Counted from the stretch's first letter, positions 51,290 through 60,924 are shown. The stretch is 64,000 bases of DNA from Couchioplanes caeruleus (GCF_003751945.1 NZ_RJKL01000001.1:4278001-4342000), one strand, 5' to 3'. Translations and numbers: made by a program. Notes: generated from the sequence alone by a model not told the origin.

Positions 51290-52792
51290 TCAGTCCCCTC
51301 CCCCGCCGGCAGCGGCCTTCATGATGAGCCCGCCGATCCGGGCGGCCTCGGAGCTGCCGTGGGCGGCGGGAACCCGCTCCATCATGACGCAGACCGCGGA
51401 GACCGGCTGACCCTTGTCGTCGAAGGCGAAGCCGATGAACCAGCCGTGCGGGTCCTCGCCCTCGCCGTTCTCCGCCGTACCCGTCTTGCCGCCGACCTCG
51501 AACCCGTCGATCCTCGCCTGCGTGCCGGTGCCGTTCTCGACGACGCTGACCATCATGTCCTTGAGGTCGCTGGCGACGTCGTCGCTGATCGGCGTCCGCA
51601 GTGTCTCCGGGTTGGCGTTGTAGATCGCCCGCCGGTCGGCGCTCAGCAGCTGCTTCACGAGGTGCGGCCGCATCTGCTGGCCGCCGTTGGCGACGGTGGC
51701 CGCCATCATCGCGCCCAGGACGCTGGTCATCCGGACCTCGTTCTGCCCGATCGACGACTGGGCGAGAGCCGCCTGGTCGGTGCTGCCGTCCGGGTTCTGC
51801 ATCTCACCCATGCGGCTGGCCGCCACGGGCAGCCCGCCGCCCTTCAGGTTGCCGATGGACAGGTCGTCCTGCTCGAAGCCCCACTCCTGGGCCTCCTGCT
51901 TGACCTTGTCCCCGCCGAGCTTGACGCCGAGGCGGGCGAAGCCGGTGTTGCAGCTCTCGGTGAGCGCCTGCTTGAGGGTCACCTGGGCTTCGGGACACAC
52001 GCTGGGCGCAGCGTTCTTGATCGGCTTGCCCGCACCCGGCGCGGTGTAGGAAGCGCTGGCCGGGATCGCGGTGTCCTGCTGGTAGCCGTTCTTCAGCGCC
52101 AGCGACGCCATGATGACCTTCATGACCGAGCCGGGCGGATAGTTCTCGGACGTCGCCCGGTTGAGCAGCGGCTTGTCCTTGTCCTTGTCGAGCTCGTTGT
52201 AGGCCGCCGTCGCCGCCTTGTTGTCATGGGAGGCCAGCGGGTTGGGATCGAAGCTCGGCATCGACACCATCGCCTGGATGGCGCCCGTCCGCGGGTCGAT
52301 CGCGACCGCGGAACCCTTCGTCGCCCCGGACTTATTCTTGGTGAGCTGCTTCCAGGCGACTTCCTGCGCCTTCGGGATCAGCGACAGCACGACGTTGCCG
52401 CCGCCGGGCTGCTCGCCGGTGAACATGGCGCTGATCCGGTCGGCGAGGAGCTTGTCGCTGGCGCCGGAGAGGAAGTCGTTCTCGCTGCGCTCGATGCCGA
52501 CCTCGCCGATGTTGACCGGCTTGTATCCGATGACCGGCGCGTACAACTCCTTCTCCGGGTACACCCGCAGGTACTTGAGGGCGCCGTCGGTGGCCTTGCT
52601 CTGGGCCAGCGGCTGCTTGCCGGCCTCGATCACCCCGCGCGGCACCTCGTACTCGGCGACCTGCACGCGGCCGTTGTAGTCGCTGGTGCGGTAGTCGTCC
52701 GCCTTGTAGGCCTGGACCCAGTTGAGGTTGGCGAAGAGCAGACCGAAGAGGACGAGGATGACCACGCCGGCCTTGCGCAGGGGTGCGTTCAC
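51290..52792 (-). CDS. pbpA: Class B penicillin-binding protein (transpeptidase)
   Basis: A 500-residue protein from GTG 52792, which overlaps the rodA stop as GTGA. One N-terminal helix (AGVVILVLFGLLFANLNWVQAY), a dimerisation/PBP domain (residues 30-150), then the transpeptidase domain with active-site S222 in SVMK (K225), SCN (ESCNTG) and K436 in KTGTAE. It crosslinks peptidoglycan with the RodA glycosyltransferase encoded beside it and is a known substrate of PknB-type kinases in mycobacteria. Normal length. Confidence 0.96.
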   Translation of the reverse strand: MNAPLRKAGVVILVLFGLLFANLNWVQAYKADDYRTSDYNGRVQVAEYEVPRGVIEAGKQPLAQSKATDGALKYLRVYPEKELYAPVIGYKPVNIGEVGIERSENDFLSGASDKLLADRISAMFTGEQPGGGNVVLSLIPKAQEVAWKQLTKNKSGATKGSAVAIDPRTGAIQAMVSMPSFDPNPLASHDNKAATAAYNELDKDKDKPLLNRATSENYPPGSVMKVIMASLALKNGYQQDTAIPASASYTAPGAGKPIKNAAPSVCPEAQVTLKQALTESCNTGFARLGVKLGGDKVKQEAQEWGFEQDDLSIGNLKGGGLPVAASRMGEMQNPDGSTDQAALAQSSIGQNEVRMTSVLGAMMAATVANGGQQMRPHLVKQLLSADRRAIYNANPETLRTPISDDVASDLKDMMVSVVENGTGTQARIDGFEVGGKTGTAENGEGEDPHGWFIGFAFDDKGQPVSAVCVMMERVPAAHGSSEAARIGGLIMKAAAGGGGD

Positions 52793-54294
52793 GGCTTGAT
52801 CACCTCCGTCATGGCGCCGTGCAACTGGACGGGCGGTTGCTTCGGCCCGGTGGGCTGCGCCGCGGGTCCACCCGTCGCGGGCCTGCGGGCGGCGTCCGAG
52901 ATCCGCAGCAGCATCGCGACGAGCAGCCAGTTCGCCATCAGCGACGAGCCTCCGGCGGACAGGAACGGCGTGGTCTGACCGGTCAGCGGGATCAAACCGG
53001 TGATACCACCCAGGATGACGAAGACCTGCAACCCGAGCGTGAACGCCAGGCCGCCGGCCACCAGCTTGCCGAACGAGTCGCGTACGCCCAGAGCCGCGCG
53101 CAGGCCGCGCTCGACGATCAGCAGGTAGCAGATGAGCAGGGCGGAGAGGCCGAAGAGGCCGATCTCCTCGCCCATGCCGGCGAAGATGAAGTCGGTGCGC
53201 ACCTCGGGGACCAGGAGCGGCGACCCGGAGCCCGGGCCGGTGCCGAACATCCCACCCGTGCCGAGGCCGAGCAGCCCCTGGACGAGCTGGAAGCTGCTGC
53301 CGAACTCGCGGTAGTAGAACTCCGAGTTGAACGGGTCGAGCCACACCGACGCCCGGTCGTAGAAGTTGGCGAAGGGCCCGCCCACCGACGCACCCAGCAG
53401 GTACGCCACGTAGACGCCGCCGAAGAACATCACCAGGCCGATGATCAGCCAGCTCGCGCGCTCGGTGGCGACGTAGAGGGTCACCACGAACAGCCCGAAG
53501 TACAGCAGCGCCGTGCCGAGGTCCTTCTCGAAGACGAGAACCAGCAGCGAGAGCAGCCAGACGGTGACGACCGGGCCCAGGTCGCGGCCGCGGGGGAAGT
53601 CGATGCCGAGGAACCGGCGGCTGGCCAGCGAGAGCACCTCGCGCTTGCGGACCAGGTAGTAGGCGAAGAAGGAGACCAGCGCCAGCTTGGCGAACTCACC
53701 CGGCTGGATCGAGACGCCGCCCACCTTGATCCAGAGGCGGGCGCCGTTGATCTCGGAGATGGACGCCGGCAGGACCGCCGGCAGCATCACCAGGACGATA
53801 CCGATCAGGCCCAACGTGTACGCGTACCGCGAGACGACCTTGTGATCGCGGACGACGAGCAGCAGCACCGAGGCCAGGATCAGCGCCAGCAGCGTCCACA
53901 TGAGCTGCTTGCCGCCGGTGCCGCCGAAGACGCCCGGGATCGGCTCCTTCAGGACGATCGCCCGGCCCAGGTCGAGCCGGCGCAGGAACGCGACGCCCAG
54001 GCCGTTGATCAGCGCCACCGTCGGGATCAGGATCGGGTCCGCGTGCGCCGCGGTGAAGCGCACGACGAAGTGCAACCCGACGAAAAGGATCCCGAGCAGC
54101 GCGGGCGGCACCCAGAATGAGGAGGTGAGCGTGTCGAGCTGACTGGCCTCGACGGTGGCGGCGAAGATCGCCACGATCACCATCGCGAACAGCAGCAGAC
54201 CGAGCTCCGCGTTGCGCCTCGTGCTCGAGCCCGGGATGCGCGGCATCTCACCCGTGGGTGCGGGTGTGGGAGCCGGGAGGGCGGGCGCGGTCAA
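52789..54294 (-). CDS. rodA: FtsW/RodA/SpoVE-type peptidoglycan glycosyltransferase
   Basis: A SEDS-family polymerase of about 501 residues with ten or more helices. Conserved SEDS features are seen: QPGEFAKLALVSFFAYYLV, FEKDLGTALLYFG, GLLGLGTGGMFGTGPGSG, DFIFAGMGEEIGLFG and GQTTPFLSAGGSSLMANW. It polymerises lipid II with PbpA as partner. The start is uncertain. TTG 54294 leaves a 34-base gap to pstP, while ATG 54246 with GGGTGAG upstream gives 485 residues. The longer open frame to 54444 overlaps pstP and is unlikely to be used. Confidence 0.93.
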   Translation of the reverse strand: MTAPALPAPTPAPTGEMPRIPGSSTRRNAELGLLLFAMVIVAIFAATVEASQLDTLTSSFWVPPALLGILFVGLHFVVRFTAAHADPILIPTVALINGLGVAFLRRLDLGRAIVLKEPIPGVFGGTGGKQLMWTLLALILASVLLLVVRDHKVVSRYAYTLGLIGIVLVMLPAVLPASISEINGARLWIKVGGVSIQPGEFAKLALVSFFAYYLVRKREVLSLASRRFLGIDFPRGRDLGPVVTVWLLSLLVLVFEKDLGTALLYFGLFVVTLYVATERASWLIIGLVMFFGGVYVAYLLGASVGGPFANFYDRASVWLDPFNSEFYYREFGSSFQLVQGLLGLGTGGMFGTGPGSGSPLLVPEVRTDFIFAGMGEEIGLFGLSALLICYLLIVERGLRAALGVRDSFGKLVAGGLAFTLGLQVFVILGGITGLIPLTGQTTPFLSAGGSSLMANWLLVAMLLRISDAARRPATGGPAAQPTGPKQPPVQLHGAMTEVIKP

Positions 54295-54328
54295 GAGGTG
54301 ATCCCCAGACTTCGGTCGGGCGGGTCGC

Positions 54329-55750
54329 TCAGTCCACGGGCCGGCACCCGACCGGGTCGCTGGTGACCGGTTGGGTCGAGGCCGAGGGCTGGGCGTCCGG
54401 CGTGGTGGCAGGCGCGAGAGCGGGTACCGACGGGGTGGTGCCACGGACGGGAGCCGAGGGTTTGGCGGACGGAACCGGAGGGTTCGCCGTCGGAGTGAGC
54501 GTGGGCGGTGCAGTGCTCGGCGCGCACACCGGTTTGAGGTTCGGGTTGGACGCGTCCTCGCTGGTCAGCTCGAGCAGCCGGCGCTGGGCGTCGGGCTTGC
54601 TGTCGGCGTGGATGCCCTGCTTGACCCGGTCCTGCGCGACCGTGGTGAGGTCGTCCAGGCGGGCGGTGCTGGTCTCGTGGACACTGGAGAGGTCGAGGCC
54701 TGCGATCTGTCCGGGCACGCCCTGGAAGATCGCGAGCTGTCCCTCGTCCGTGGCGCCGACGTAGTACTGCTCCTGGGTGTACTTCCAGCCTGTCCAGAGG
54801 CCGCCGCCCAGGAAGGCGAGGAGCAGCAGGACGACGACGGCCGTGCGGACGGGGTGCCGTTTGGGCGGCTCCGGCTCGTCTCGCTCGTACGCCGCGTTCT
54901 CGGGCTGCGCCGGCCGGGGCGGCGACTGCAGCGCGGCCGCACGCGCCGCCGCGCTGGAACTGTCGGCCACGGTCGCGTTGCCACGGTCCCGGGCGGCCGC
55001 GCCACCGACGATGGGCGCCTGCTCGACGATGTCCGCGTCGGTCGCGTCGGCGACCACGACGGTGATGTTGTCGGGGCCGCCGCCGCGCAGCGCGAGCTGC
55101 ACCAGACGCTCCACGCAGACCTGCGGATCCGCGATGTCCCGCATGCTCTCGCCGATCGTCTCCGCGCTGACCACGCCGGAAAGACCGTCGCTGCAGATCA
55201 GGTAGCGGTCGCCCTTGAGCACCTGGCGGACCGAATACTCCGGGTCGATGTCGCGGCCGTCGAGAGCCCGGGTGAGCAGGGAGCGTTGCGGGTGGCTGCT
55301 CGCCTCCTCCGGGCTGATCCGGCCCTCGTCCACGAGCATCTGGACGTACGTGTCGTCCTTGGTGATCTGTGAGAACTCACCCTGGCGCAGCATGTAGGCA
55401 CGGGAGTCCCCGATGTGCACCATGCCGATCTTGCTGCCGGAGAACAACACGGCGGTCAGCGTCGTGCCCATCCCCTCCAGGTGGGGATTGGCGTCGACGG
55501 TGTCCCGGAGCTGCTGGTTGGCCGCACCGACCGCGTGGCGCAGGGCGTCGACGAGGGCATCGCCCGGCACGTCCTCATCCAGCGGGGCCATGGCGGCGAT
55601 GACGATGTTGCTCGCGACGTCACCGGCGGCCATGCCGCCCATGCCGTCGGCGACGGCGAGCAGCCGCGGTCCGGCGTAGACGGAATCCTGGTTTCCGTCT
55701 CGGATCAGACCGCGGTCACTCTGGGCGGCGTAGCGCAGGGTCAGGGTCAT
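54329..55750 (-). CDS. pstP: PP2C-type serine/threonine phosphatase
   Basis: A 473-residue phosphatase that reverses PknA/PknB phosphorylation. Catalytic domain residues 1-240: GNQDSVYAG, VADGMGGMAAGD, HIGDSRAYMLR, ICSDGLSGVVS and GGPDNITVVVAD supply the metal-binding aspartates. A linker, one helix (TAVVVLLLLAFLGGGLWTGW, about 300-322) and an exported domain rich in Pro/Thr/Ala follow, with two Cys (KPVCAP and VGCRP). It starts as an ATGA overlap with fhaB. Confidence 0.95.
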   Translation of the reverse strand: MTLTLRYAAQSDRGLIRDGNQDSVYAGPRLLAVADGMGGMAAGDVASNIVIAAMAPLDEDVPGDALVDALRHAVGAANQQLRDTVDANPHLEGMGTTLTAVLFSGSKIGMVHIGDSRAYMLRQGEFSQITKDDTYVQMLVDEGRISPEEASSHPQRSLLTRALDGRDIDPEYSVRQVLKGDRYLICSDGLSGVVSAETIGESMRDIADPQVCVERLVQLALRGGGPDNITVVVADATDADIVEQAPIVGGAAARDRGNATVADSSSAAARAAALQSPPRPAQPENAAYERDEPEPPKRHPVRTAVVVLLLLAFLGGGLWTGWKYTQEQYYVGATDEGQLAIFQGVPGQIAGLDLSSVHETSTARLDDLTTVAQDRVKQGIHADSKPDAQRRLLELTSEDASNPNLKPVCAPSTAPPTLTPTANPPVPSAKPSAPVRGTTPSVPALAPATTPDAQPSASTQPVTSDPVGCRPVD

Positions 55751-56229
55751 GGCCGTAACTCGAGAGAAGTGCGGCCGATCCGGATCGGCACGCCAAGGGG
55801 GACGGGAGTAGGTCCGGAGACCTTACCCCGATCGAGATAGGTCCCGTTCGTCGAGCCGAGATCCTCGACGAACCACTGTCCGTCACGGGGTACGAGCCGG
55901 GCGTGGCGGGCGGACGCGAAGTCGTCGGTGATGACGAGCGTCGAGTCCTCGGCGCGCCCTATCGTGATCTGTGCCTCACCGAGCGTGATCCGTGTGCCGG
56001 CCAACTGCCCGGCGGTCACGACAAGCTGCCGCGCCGCCTTGCCCCGCTTCGCCTTCGCCGGCCGGCCAGGACTCATCACCCCGCCGACCCCGCGGGGCGA
56101 GGCGACGATGCTCTTGGACCGGACACCGGCGAAAAGGTCCTTCCGGATGACCCCGACCACCGTGAACACGAAGATCCACAGCAGGATGAGGAACCCGAAA
56201 CGGGCGACGGTGAGGACGAATTCGGGCAA
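55747..56229 (-). CDS. fhaB: FHA-domain protein FhaB/FipA
   Basis: A 160-residue protein. An N-terminal transmembrane helix (FLILLWIFVFTVVGVIRKDLF) and basic linker precede an FHA phosphothreonine-binding domain (TIGRAEDSTLVI; FASARHARLVP; VEDLGSTNGTYL). It recruits phosphorylated partners such as PknA/PknB targets at the division site. It overlaps pstP by 4 bases and lies 5 bases from fhaA. Confidence 0.94.
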   Translation of the reverse strand: MPEFVLTVARFGFLILLWIFVFTVVGVIRKDLFAGVRSKSIVASPRGVGGVMSPGRPAKAKRGKAARQLVVTAGQLAGTRITLGEAQITIGRAEDSTLVITDDFASARHARLVPRDGQWFVEDLGSTNGTYLDRGKVSGPTPVPLGVPIRIGRTSLELRP

Positions 56230-56234
56230 GGTGG

Positions 56235-56987
56235 CTAGCCGTCCACTCGGAACGTCAACGTGGTGGTGCCCAACTGGATCATGTCGCCCGGGTTGAGCGC
56301 CACCGCCGACACCCGCTGGCCGTTGACCATGGTGCCGTTCGTCGAACCGAGATCGGTCAGCACCACCTGGCTGCCGTCGTAGTCCAGACGGGCGTGCCGG
56401 CGCGAGATGCCGACATCCGGCAGACGCAGGTTCGCCTGGTCACCTCGGCCGATGACGGTCGAACCCATCTGCAACGGATAGGTACGCCCGTCGCCCGAGA
56501 CCAGGCCGACGTTACGACCGTTGTGCCCGTGCTGGTATCCGCCCGGCTGCTGGTCGTACGGCGAGTAGGCGGGCTGGGCGTCGTACGCCGGCTGCTGCAC
56601 CGGGGCGACCTCGCCGCCGGTGTACACCTCCGCCGTCACCCGGAACATGCCCGTGTCGAGCCCGTCGCCGCGCTCGATCTCGACGATGACGTCGCCGTAC
56701 ACCGTCCAGGCCTGCTCGCCGATGAACTCCGCCTGCGACTGCGCCAGCTCCTGCGCCAGCGCGGCGGCATACGGCGCCAGCCTGCTGTGGTCGTACGGCG
56801 AAAGATCGATCACGTAACGGTTCGGCACGAGAGTCCGGCCACCGGCGAGGATAGCCTTGTGTGCCTCGGCCTCCCGCTGCATGGCATTCAGAATCTCCAC
56901 TGGGTGCACGACACCCTTGAACACCTTCGCGAAGGCCCCCTCGACCAGGCCTTCCAACCGCTTCTCAAAGCGCTGCAGCACGCTCAC
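56235..56987 (-). CDS. fhaA: FHA-domain protein FhaA (DUF3662)
   Basis: A 250-residue protein. GTG 56987 is chosen because GAGGAGG lies upstream and VLQRFEKRLEGLVEGAFAKVF is the usual start; the frame to 57041 is less likely. The N-terminal DUF3662 domain (about 1-125) is followed by a Tyr/Gln/Pro-rich linker and a C-terminal FHA domain (VIGRGDQANLRL; GISRRHARLDY; LTDLGSTNGTMVNG). It binds phosphorylated envelope factors such as MviN in mycobacteria. First gene of the seven-gene operon ending at pknB. Its promoter should lie in 56988-57180, where the divergent tRNA-Leu promoter also sits. Confidence 0.94.
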   Translation of the reverse strand: MSVLQRFEKRLEGLVEGAFAKVFKGVVHPVEILNAMQREAEAHKAILAGGRTLVPNRYVIDLSPYDHSRLAPYAAALAQELAQSQAEFIGEQAWTVYGDVIVEIERGDGLDTGMFRVTAEVYTGGEVAPVQQPAYDAQPAYSPYDQQPGGYQHGHNGRNVGLVSGDGRTYPLQMGSTVIGRGDQANLRLPDVGISRRHARLDYDGSQVVLTDLGSTNGTMVNGQRVSAVALNPGDMIQLGTTTLTFRVDG

Positions 56988-57182
56988 CGGCTCCTCCTCG
57001 GGTTCCGAGGACATGATGGTATCCGGCCGCCGCTTGCGCATCTTCGCGACGAGCGACCGGTCGCTCCTGACCCTCGTATAGCGGCCCCTGACGCCGTGCT
57101 AATCTTCCCTGGCGTCACGGGCGGTACTTGCTCGCGATGTAACGAGGGACAGCGTAATCTGTTCCGGCTGATGCAGTGCCAC

Positions 57183-57265
57183 GGGGATGTGGCGGAATGG
57201 CAGACGCGCACGGTTCAGGTCCGTGTGTCCGAAAGGACGTGGGGGTTCAACTCCCCCCATCCCCA
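57183..57265 (+). tRNA. tRNA-Leu (anticodon CAG)
   Basis: An 83-base class II tRNA: acceptor GGGGATG pairs with CATCCCC (57258-57264), anticodon loop TTCAGGT giving CAG, long variable arm GTGTCCGAAAGGACGT, and T-arm GGGGGTTCAACTCCCCC. CCA is not encoded. A leucine tRNA beside fhaA is a conserved actinobacterial arrangement. Confidence 0.95.
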
Positions 57266-57603
57266 CGAGTGTCCGGGTGGTCCCTGTCCGCAGAACGCGC
57301 GGACCTGGGGCCACTCGTCATATCTGCTCCGGGGCCGAGCCCCCGGAAGCCCCACGGTGCGGTGGCCGCCTTGGTGGGGTTGGTCACTCTGGGTGACTCG
57401 TGCGGCTGCGCCACCCTTGATTCGGGCTTCGGGAGCTTGGTTGGGGCTTCGCCCCTTGCCCCCTTGTTCCCTTGCCCCGCTCCCTTGTCCCCTGGGTGCT
57501 CTCTGAGCTCTTGCCTTGGCGGTGAGTTCGTTGGGGGGTGGGGTTGGGCGGGTTATGCTCTCGTCTGGTTTTTTGGTGTCGAGACCCTCTGGAGAGTTCG
57601 CTC
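57266..57603. other. Gap after tRNA-Leu with dispersed repeat and C-rich tract, no gene seen
   Basis: This 338-base gap contains dispersed repeat copy B (57331-57392) and a C/T-rich tract (about 57446-57494) whose complement has six runs of three or more G. TATGCT at 57553-57558 is a possible -10 element for the epimerase operon. No coding frame is convincing. Confidence 0.5.
57331..57392. repeat. Dispersed repeat copy B
   Basis: GGGGCCGAGCCCC hairpin, then GCCCCACGGTGCGGTGGCC and GGTTGGTCACTCTGG, in the same order as at 34936-35027. Both copies sit in intergenic DNA. Confidence 0.7.
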
Positions 57604-58677
57604 GTGGCCGTTGCTTTGGTGACCGGATCAGGTGGGCTCATCGGGTCCGAGGCGGTGCGGCACTTCGCCGGGCTGGGGCTTGATGTTGTCGGGATCGACA
57701 ACGACATGCGGCAGGAATTCTTCGGGGCCGAGGCTTCGACGGCGTGGAATGTGCAGCGGTTGACCGCCGAGCTGGGATCGGCGTACGAGCACCACGGGGT
57801 GGACATCCGGGACCGGGATGCGGTGGCTCGGATCTTCCAGCGGTACGGCAAGGACATCGCCGTGGTGATCCATGCAGCGGCACAGCCGTCGCATGACTGG
57901 GCCGTGCGGGATCCGTACACGGACTTCGATGTCAACGCCGGTGGGACGCTGACGATGCTGCAGAACACGCGGGAGCACTGCATCGAGGCGCCGTTCATCC
58001 ACTGCTCCACCAACAAGGTGTACGGGGACACCCCGAACCGGTTGCCGCTGGTCGAGCAGGAGACGCGGTGGGAGCTCGACCCGGCCCATCCGTACTACGA
58101 CGGCATCACCGAGGGCATGTCGATCGATGCGTGTCTGCACTCGATCTTCGGCGCCTCGAAGGTCGCGGCCGATGTGATGGCCCAGGAGTACGGCCGTTAC
58201 TTCGGGATGAAGACGGCGATCTTCCGCGGGGGCACGCTCACCGGGCCGGCCCACTCCGCGACCGAGCTGCACGGTTTCCTCGGCTACGTCATGCGGGCGA
58301 ACATGGAGCGGCGCACGTACCGGATCTTCGGCTACAAGGGCAAGCAGGTCCGCGACGCGATCCACAGCCACGACGTGCTGAGCGCGTTCGAGGCGTTCTT
58401 CCGCAATCCGGGCTCGGCGAAGGTGTACAACCTCGGCGGTGGGCGGCACTCGAACTGCTCGAACCTCGAGGCGTTCGCCCTGGCGGAGAAGATCAGCGGC
58501 ACTCCGATGATCACGGAGTACGTGGACGACAACCGCATCGGCGACCACCAGTGGTGGATCGGTTCGATGGCCGCCTTCCAGGACGACTACCCGGAGTGGA
58601 AGCAGGTCTACGACGTACCGATGATCCTGCAGGAGATCTACGAGGCCAACGTCGACAAGTGGGTTCCGGCTTCATGA
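57604..58677 (+). CDS. NAD-dependent sugar-nucleotide epimerase/dehydratase
   Basis: A 357-residue extended short-chain dehydrogenase. GTG 57604 has GGAGAG 7 bases upstream. The Rossmann motif is TGSGGLIG (7-14), and [10 protein letters not shown] and the STNKVYGD strand follow. The usual YxxxK pair reads F182-GAS-K186, so the catalytic Tyr is replaced by Phe; the segment [23 protein letters not shown] looks characteristic of a distinct epimerase subfamily related to CDP-paratose/tyvelose epimerases. It probably makes a nucleotide sugar for the glycosyltransferase encoded next, whose gene it overlaps (ATGA). Confidence 0.88.
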   Translation: MAVALVTGSGGLIGSEAVRHFAGLGLDVVGIDNDMRQEFFGAEASTAWNVQRLTAELGSAYEHHGVDIRDRDAVARIFQRYGKDIAVVIHAAAQPSHDWAVRDPYTDFDVNAGGTLTMLQNTREHCIEAPFIHCSTNKVYGDTPNRLPLVEQETRWELDPAHPYYDGITEGMSIDACLHSIFGASKVAADVMAQEYGRYFGMKTAIFRGGTLTGPAHSATELHGFLGYVMRANMERRTYRIFGYKGKQVRDAIHSHDVLSAFEAFFRNPGSAKVYNLGGGRHSNCSNLEAFALAEKISGTPMITEYVDDNRIGDHQWWIGSMAAFQDDYPEWKQVYDVPMILQEIYEANVDKWVPAS

Positions 58678-59480
58678 TCGACCAGGGCAAGCGCAACGTC
58701 CTCGGCGTCCTGGTCGACGCCGTCGACTACGAGGCCGCCACCGCCCGGATCATCGAGGCGGCCCGGGAGCGCCGGCACTACGCCGTCACCGCGCTCGCCG
58801 TGCACGGCGTGATGACCGGCGTCCAGGACAAAGCGCACAACGCCCGCCTCAACTCGTTCGACCTCGTGACGCCGGACGGCCAGCCCGTCCGCGGCGCCCT
58901 CAACCTCCTGCACCGGGCCGGCCTCGGCGACCGCGTCTACGGCCCGGAGCTCACCCTGCGGGTGCTGCGTCAGGCCGCGGATGAGGGCCTGCCGGTCTAC
59001 CTGTACGGGTCAACCGAATCCACCCTGGACAAACTGATCCCCGCGCTGGAGAAGATGTTTCCGGCGCTGAAGATCGCCGGCGTCGAGTCCTCCAAGTTCC
59101 GCAGCAACCGGCCCGGCGAAGAGGCCGAGATCGCCGACCGGATCAAGGCGTCGGGGGCTCGGATCGTCCTGGTCGGCCTCGGCTGCCCGCGCCAGGAGGT
59201 CTGGGCGCACGCGATGCGGCCGTTGCTGGACATGCCGCTGCTCGCGGTGGGCGCGGCCTTCGACTACCACGCGGGCCTGCTGAAGAACCCGCCGCCGTGG
59301 ATGCAGAAGTACTCGCTGGAGTGGCTGTGGCGGCTCGGGCTCGAGCCCAAGCGGCTGTGGAAGCGCTACCTCCTGCTGAACCCGGCCTACCTCTCGCGGC
59401 TCGCCGTGCAGAAGGCGGGCGTGTGGAAGGCCGCGCCGCCGGCCGGAACGAGCGAGCCGGTGCAGACCTTCGCCGTCTGA
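58674..59480 (+). CDS. WecG/TagA/CpsF family glycosyltransferase
   Basis: A 268-residue GT26 enzyme that transfers an N-acetyl-hexosamine-type sugar to a lipid-linked acceptor in surface polymer synthesis. TPDGQPVRG (T66, D68) contains the conserved catalytic Asp; [23 protein letters not shown] and GAAFDYHAG are family signatures. The C-terminal region ([23 protein letters not shown]) is the amphipathic membrane-association appendage of TagA-like enzymes. Together with the epimerase it forms a minimal polymer-priming pair; a flippase or polymerase is not in the window. Confidence 0.93.
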   Translation: MIDQGKRNVLGVLVDAVDYEAATARIIEAARERRHYAVTALAVHGVMTGVQDKAHNARLNSFDLVTPDGQPVRGALNLLHRAGLGDRVYGPELTLRVLRQAADEGLPVYLYGSTESTLDKLIPALEKMFPALKIAGVESSKFRSNRPGEEAEIADRIKASGARIVLVGLGCPRQEVWAHAMRPLLDMPLLAVGAAFDYHAGLLKNPPPWMQKYSLEWLWRLGLEPKRLWKRYLLLNPAYLSRLAVQKAGVWKAAPPAGTSEPVQTFAV

Positions 59481-59513
59481 GGGCCCATCCGCGGCCGGGT
59501 GGAACCGGGCGGT

Positions 59514-59550
59514 GCCGGGATCCCCGCCGCGTCGCGGGTGGGATCCCGGC
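59514..59550. terminator. Hairpin terminator after the glycosyltransferase gene
   Basis: GCCGGGATCCC (59514-59524) pairs with GGGATCCCGGC (59540-59550) around a 15-base GC-rich loop. There is no T-run. It lies 34 bases after the TGA. The remaining gap to 59808 has no convincing gene. Confidence 0.65.
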
Positions 59551-59808
59551 CGACCTCCCCAGGTCGTGCCCGTCGCCTCCGGCGTGCGGCCCCTGGTTGG
59601 CCTGAGTCCCTCTGCGTCGCCGGTGTCTTGGCACCCGACACTAGGACACGCATCACGGCCGCAACAGGGGGCATTGTCCGCTTCGCCCATTGGAATGAGA
59701 ACGCGCCGTAACGTCTCGACAACACCACGTCACGGCGATGCCCCTAAGGGACGCCGATCCGGTGATATCCCGGTTTTGCGGGTTGCGCGACTGGTGAAGT
59801 CTGTCGAT

Positions 59809-60465
59809 GTGAACACCACGACGGACCTCATCCTGGCCGGCACCCTCGCCGCGGTCTGGCTCGCCGCCGGACTGGTCGCCGACGTGCTCCCGGGCGCACA
59901 CACGGCCCGCGCGCTCCGGCAACGGACCCGCGCGCTGTCCATGATGGCCGGTGCCGGGGTCGCGGTGTTCGTCGCCGTGCTCCTGGTGACGGTTCTGGCG
60001 CCGGGCGAGTCCACGGCGCCGGCGGCGGCGCTGCTCCCCGCCGTACCCGCGCTTCTGGTGGTGACCGTGACCGCGCGGCGGCTCACTCACATCCGGCGCG
60101 GCGTCAATGCGTTCGCCACGGCGCCGCTGGCGCCGGCGCCGCCGGCACTGCTGGCCGCCGCCGCCCATCCGCTGGTCGCCGCGCCGCTGCAGGTGACCGG
60201 CCTGGCAGCGACGATCGGCGTCGCATCGGTGGCCGGTGTGATCGAGGTGCCGGGAACGGGTGTCACCGGCGGAGCGCTCACCGCGGCCGCCGTGATCGTG
60301 GTCGTGCTCACGGCGCGCCACGCCGTGCGGCACAGCCGGCTCAGCGTGGCCGCGCTCGCGCCGCTGTCCCATGGCCGGCTTCACGCCCGGCCGACGGCGC
60401 AGCCGAAGGCCGAGGTCGAAGTTTCACCGCCGGTGCCGGCCGCCCCGGAGGTCATGGTCGGTTAG
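59809..60465 (+). CDS. Multi-helix membrane protein, unknown
   Basis: A 218-residue protein starting at GTG 59809, with no strong ribosome site. Five hydrophobic segments are visible (LILAGTLAAVWLAAGLVADVL; MAGAGVAVFVAVLLVTVLA; AAALLPAVPALLVVTVTA; APPALLAAAAHPLVAAPLQVTGLAATIGVASVAGVI; GALTAAAVIVVVLTARHAV). The C-terminal tail is Pro/Glu/Val-rich. I do not recognise the family. Confidence 0.6.
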   Translation: MNTTTDLILAGTLAAVWLAAGLVADVLPGAHTARALRQRTRALSMMAGAGVAVFVAVLLVTVLAPGESTAPAAALLPAVPALLVVTVTARRLTHIRRGVNAFATAPLAPAPPALLAAAAHPLVAAPLQVTGLAATIGVASVAGVIEVPGTGVTGGALTAAAVIVVVLTARHAVRHSRLSVAALAPLSHGRLHARPTAQPKAEVEVSPPVPAAPEVMVG

Positions 60466-60471
60466 CCGGCG

Positions 60472-60924
60472 CTACTGGCGCTTGGCTTCCTGCACGTAGA
60501 GCAGCTCGAGAATCGAGCGGGCCGCCTCGAACCAGCGGTCCAGCCACTCGGACGGCGGCAACGCACCCCGGACCGGAAGCTCCAGCAGCAGACCACGCAG
60601 CAGCGGGTGATCCGCCATCGACTGTGAGGGTGCCGCGTCGACCCAGCCGCCCGGCGAGAACACCGGCTCGGTGAGGCCCTGCATGTCCAGCGAGGGCAGC
60701 TTCGCCGCACGGTCCAGCGCGCTGGTCGGTTCGATCGGGGTACGGGTCGGCAGGCCCGACGGGGACAGGCTCGGCCCGCTGCTGCGCGACACCAGTTCGC
60801 CGTCGCCGTTCTCGGCCGCGAGCGCGGCCTCGCGCCGGTTCTGCCGGTACGCGCTGACGCCGCCGCTGAAGCGGTCCTGCGCGGTCGACGTCCCGTTGCT
60901 CAGATTGTCGGAACCCATCGTCAT
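60472..60924 (-). CDS. Conserved hypothetical soluble protein (150 residues)
   Basis: Starts MTMGSDNLSNGTSTAQDRFSG from ATG 60924 (ATG 60918 also possible). Charged and Ser/Pro-rich over the first 80 residues, then a helical C-terminus (WLDRWFEAARSILELLYVQEAKRQ). No membrane segment or enzyme motif. Convergent with the membrane-protein gene with a 6-base gap. No named family recognised. Confidence 0.6.
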   Translation of the reverse strand: MTMGSDNLSNGTSTAQDRFSGGVSAYRQNRREAALAAENGDGELVSRSSGPSLSPSGLPTRTPIEPTSALDRAAKLPSLDMQGLTEPVFSPGGWVDAAPSQSMADHPLLRGLLLELPVRGALPPSEWLDRWFEAARSILELLYVQEAKRQ

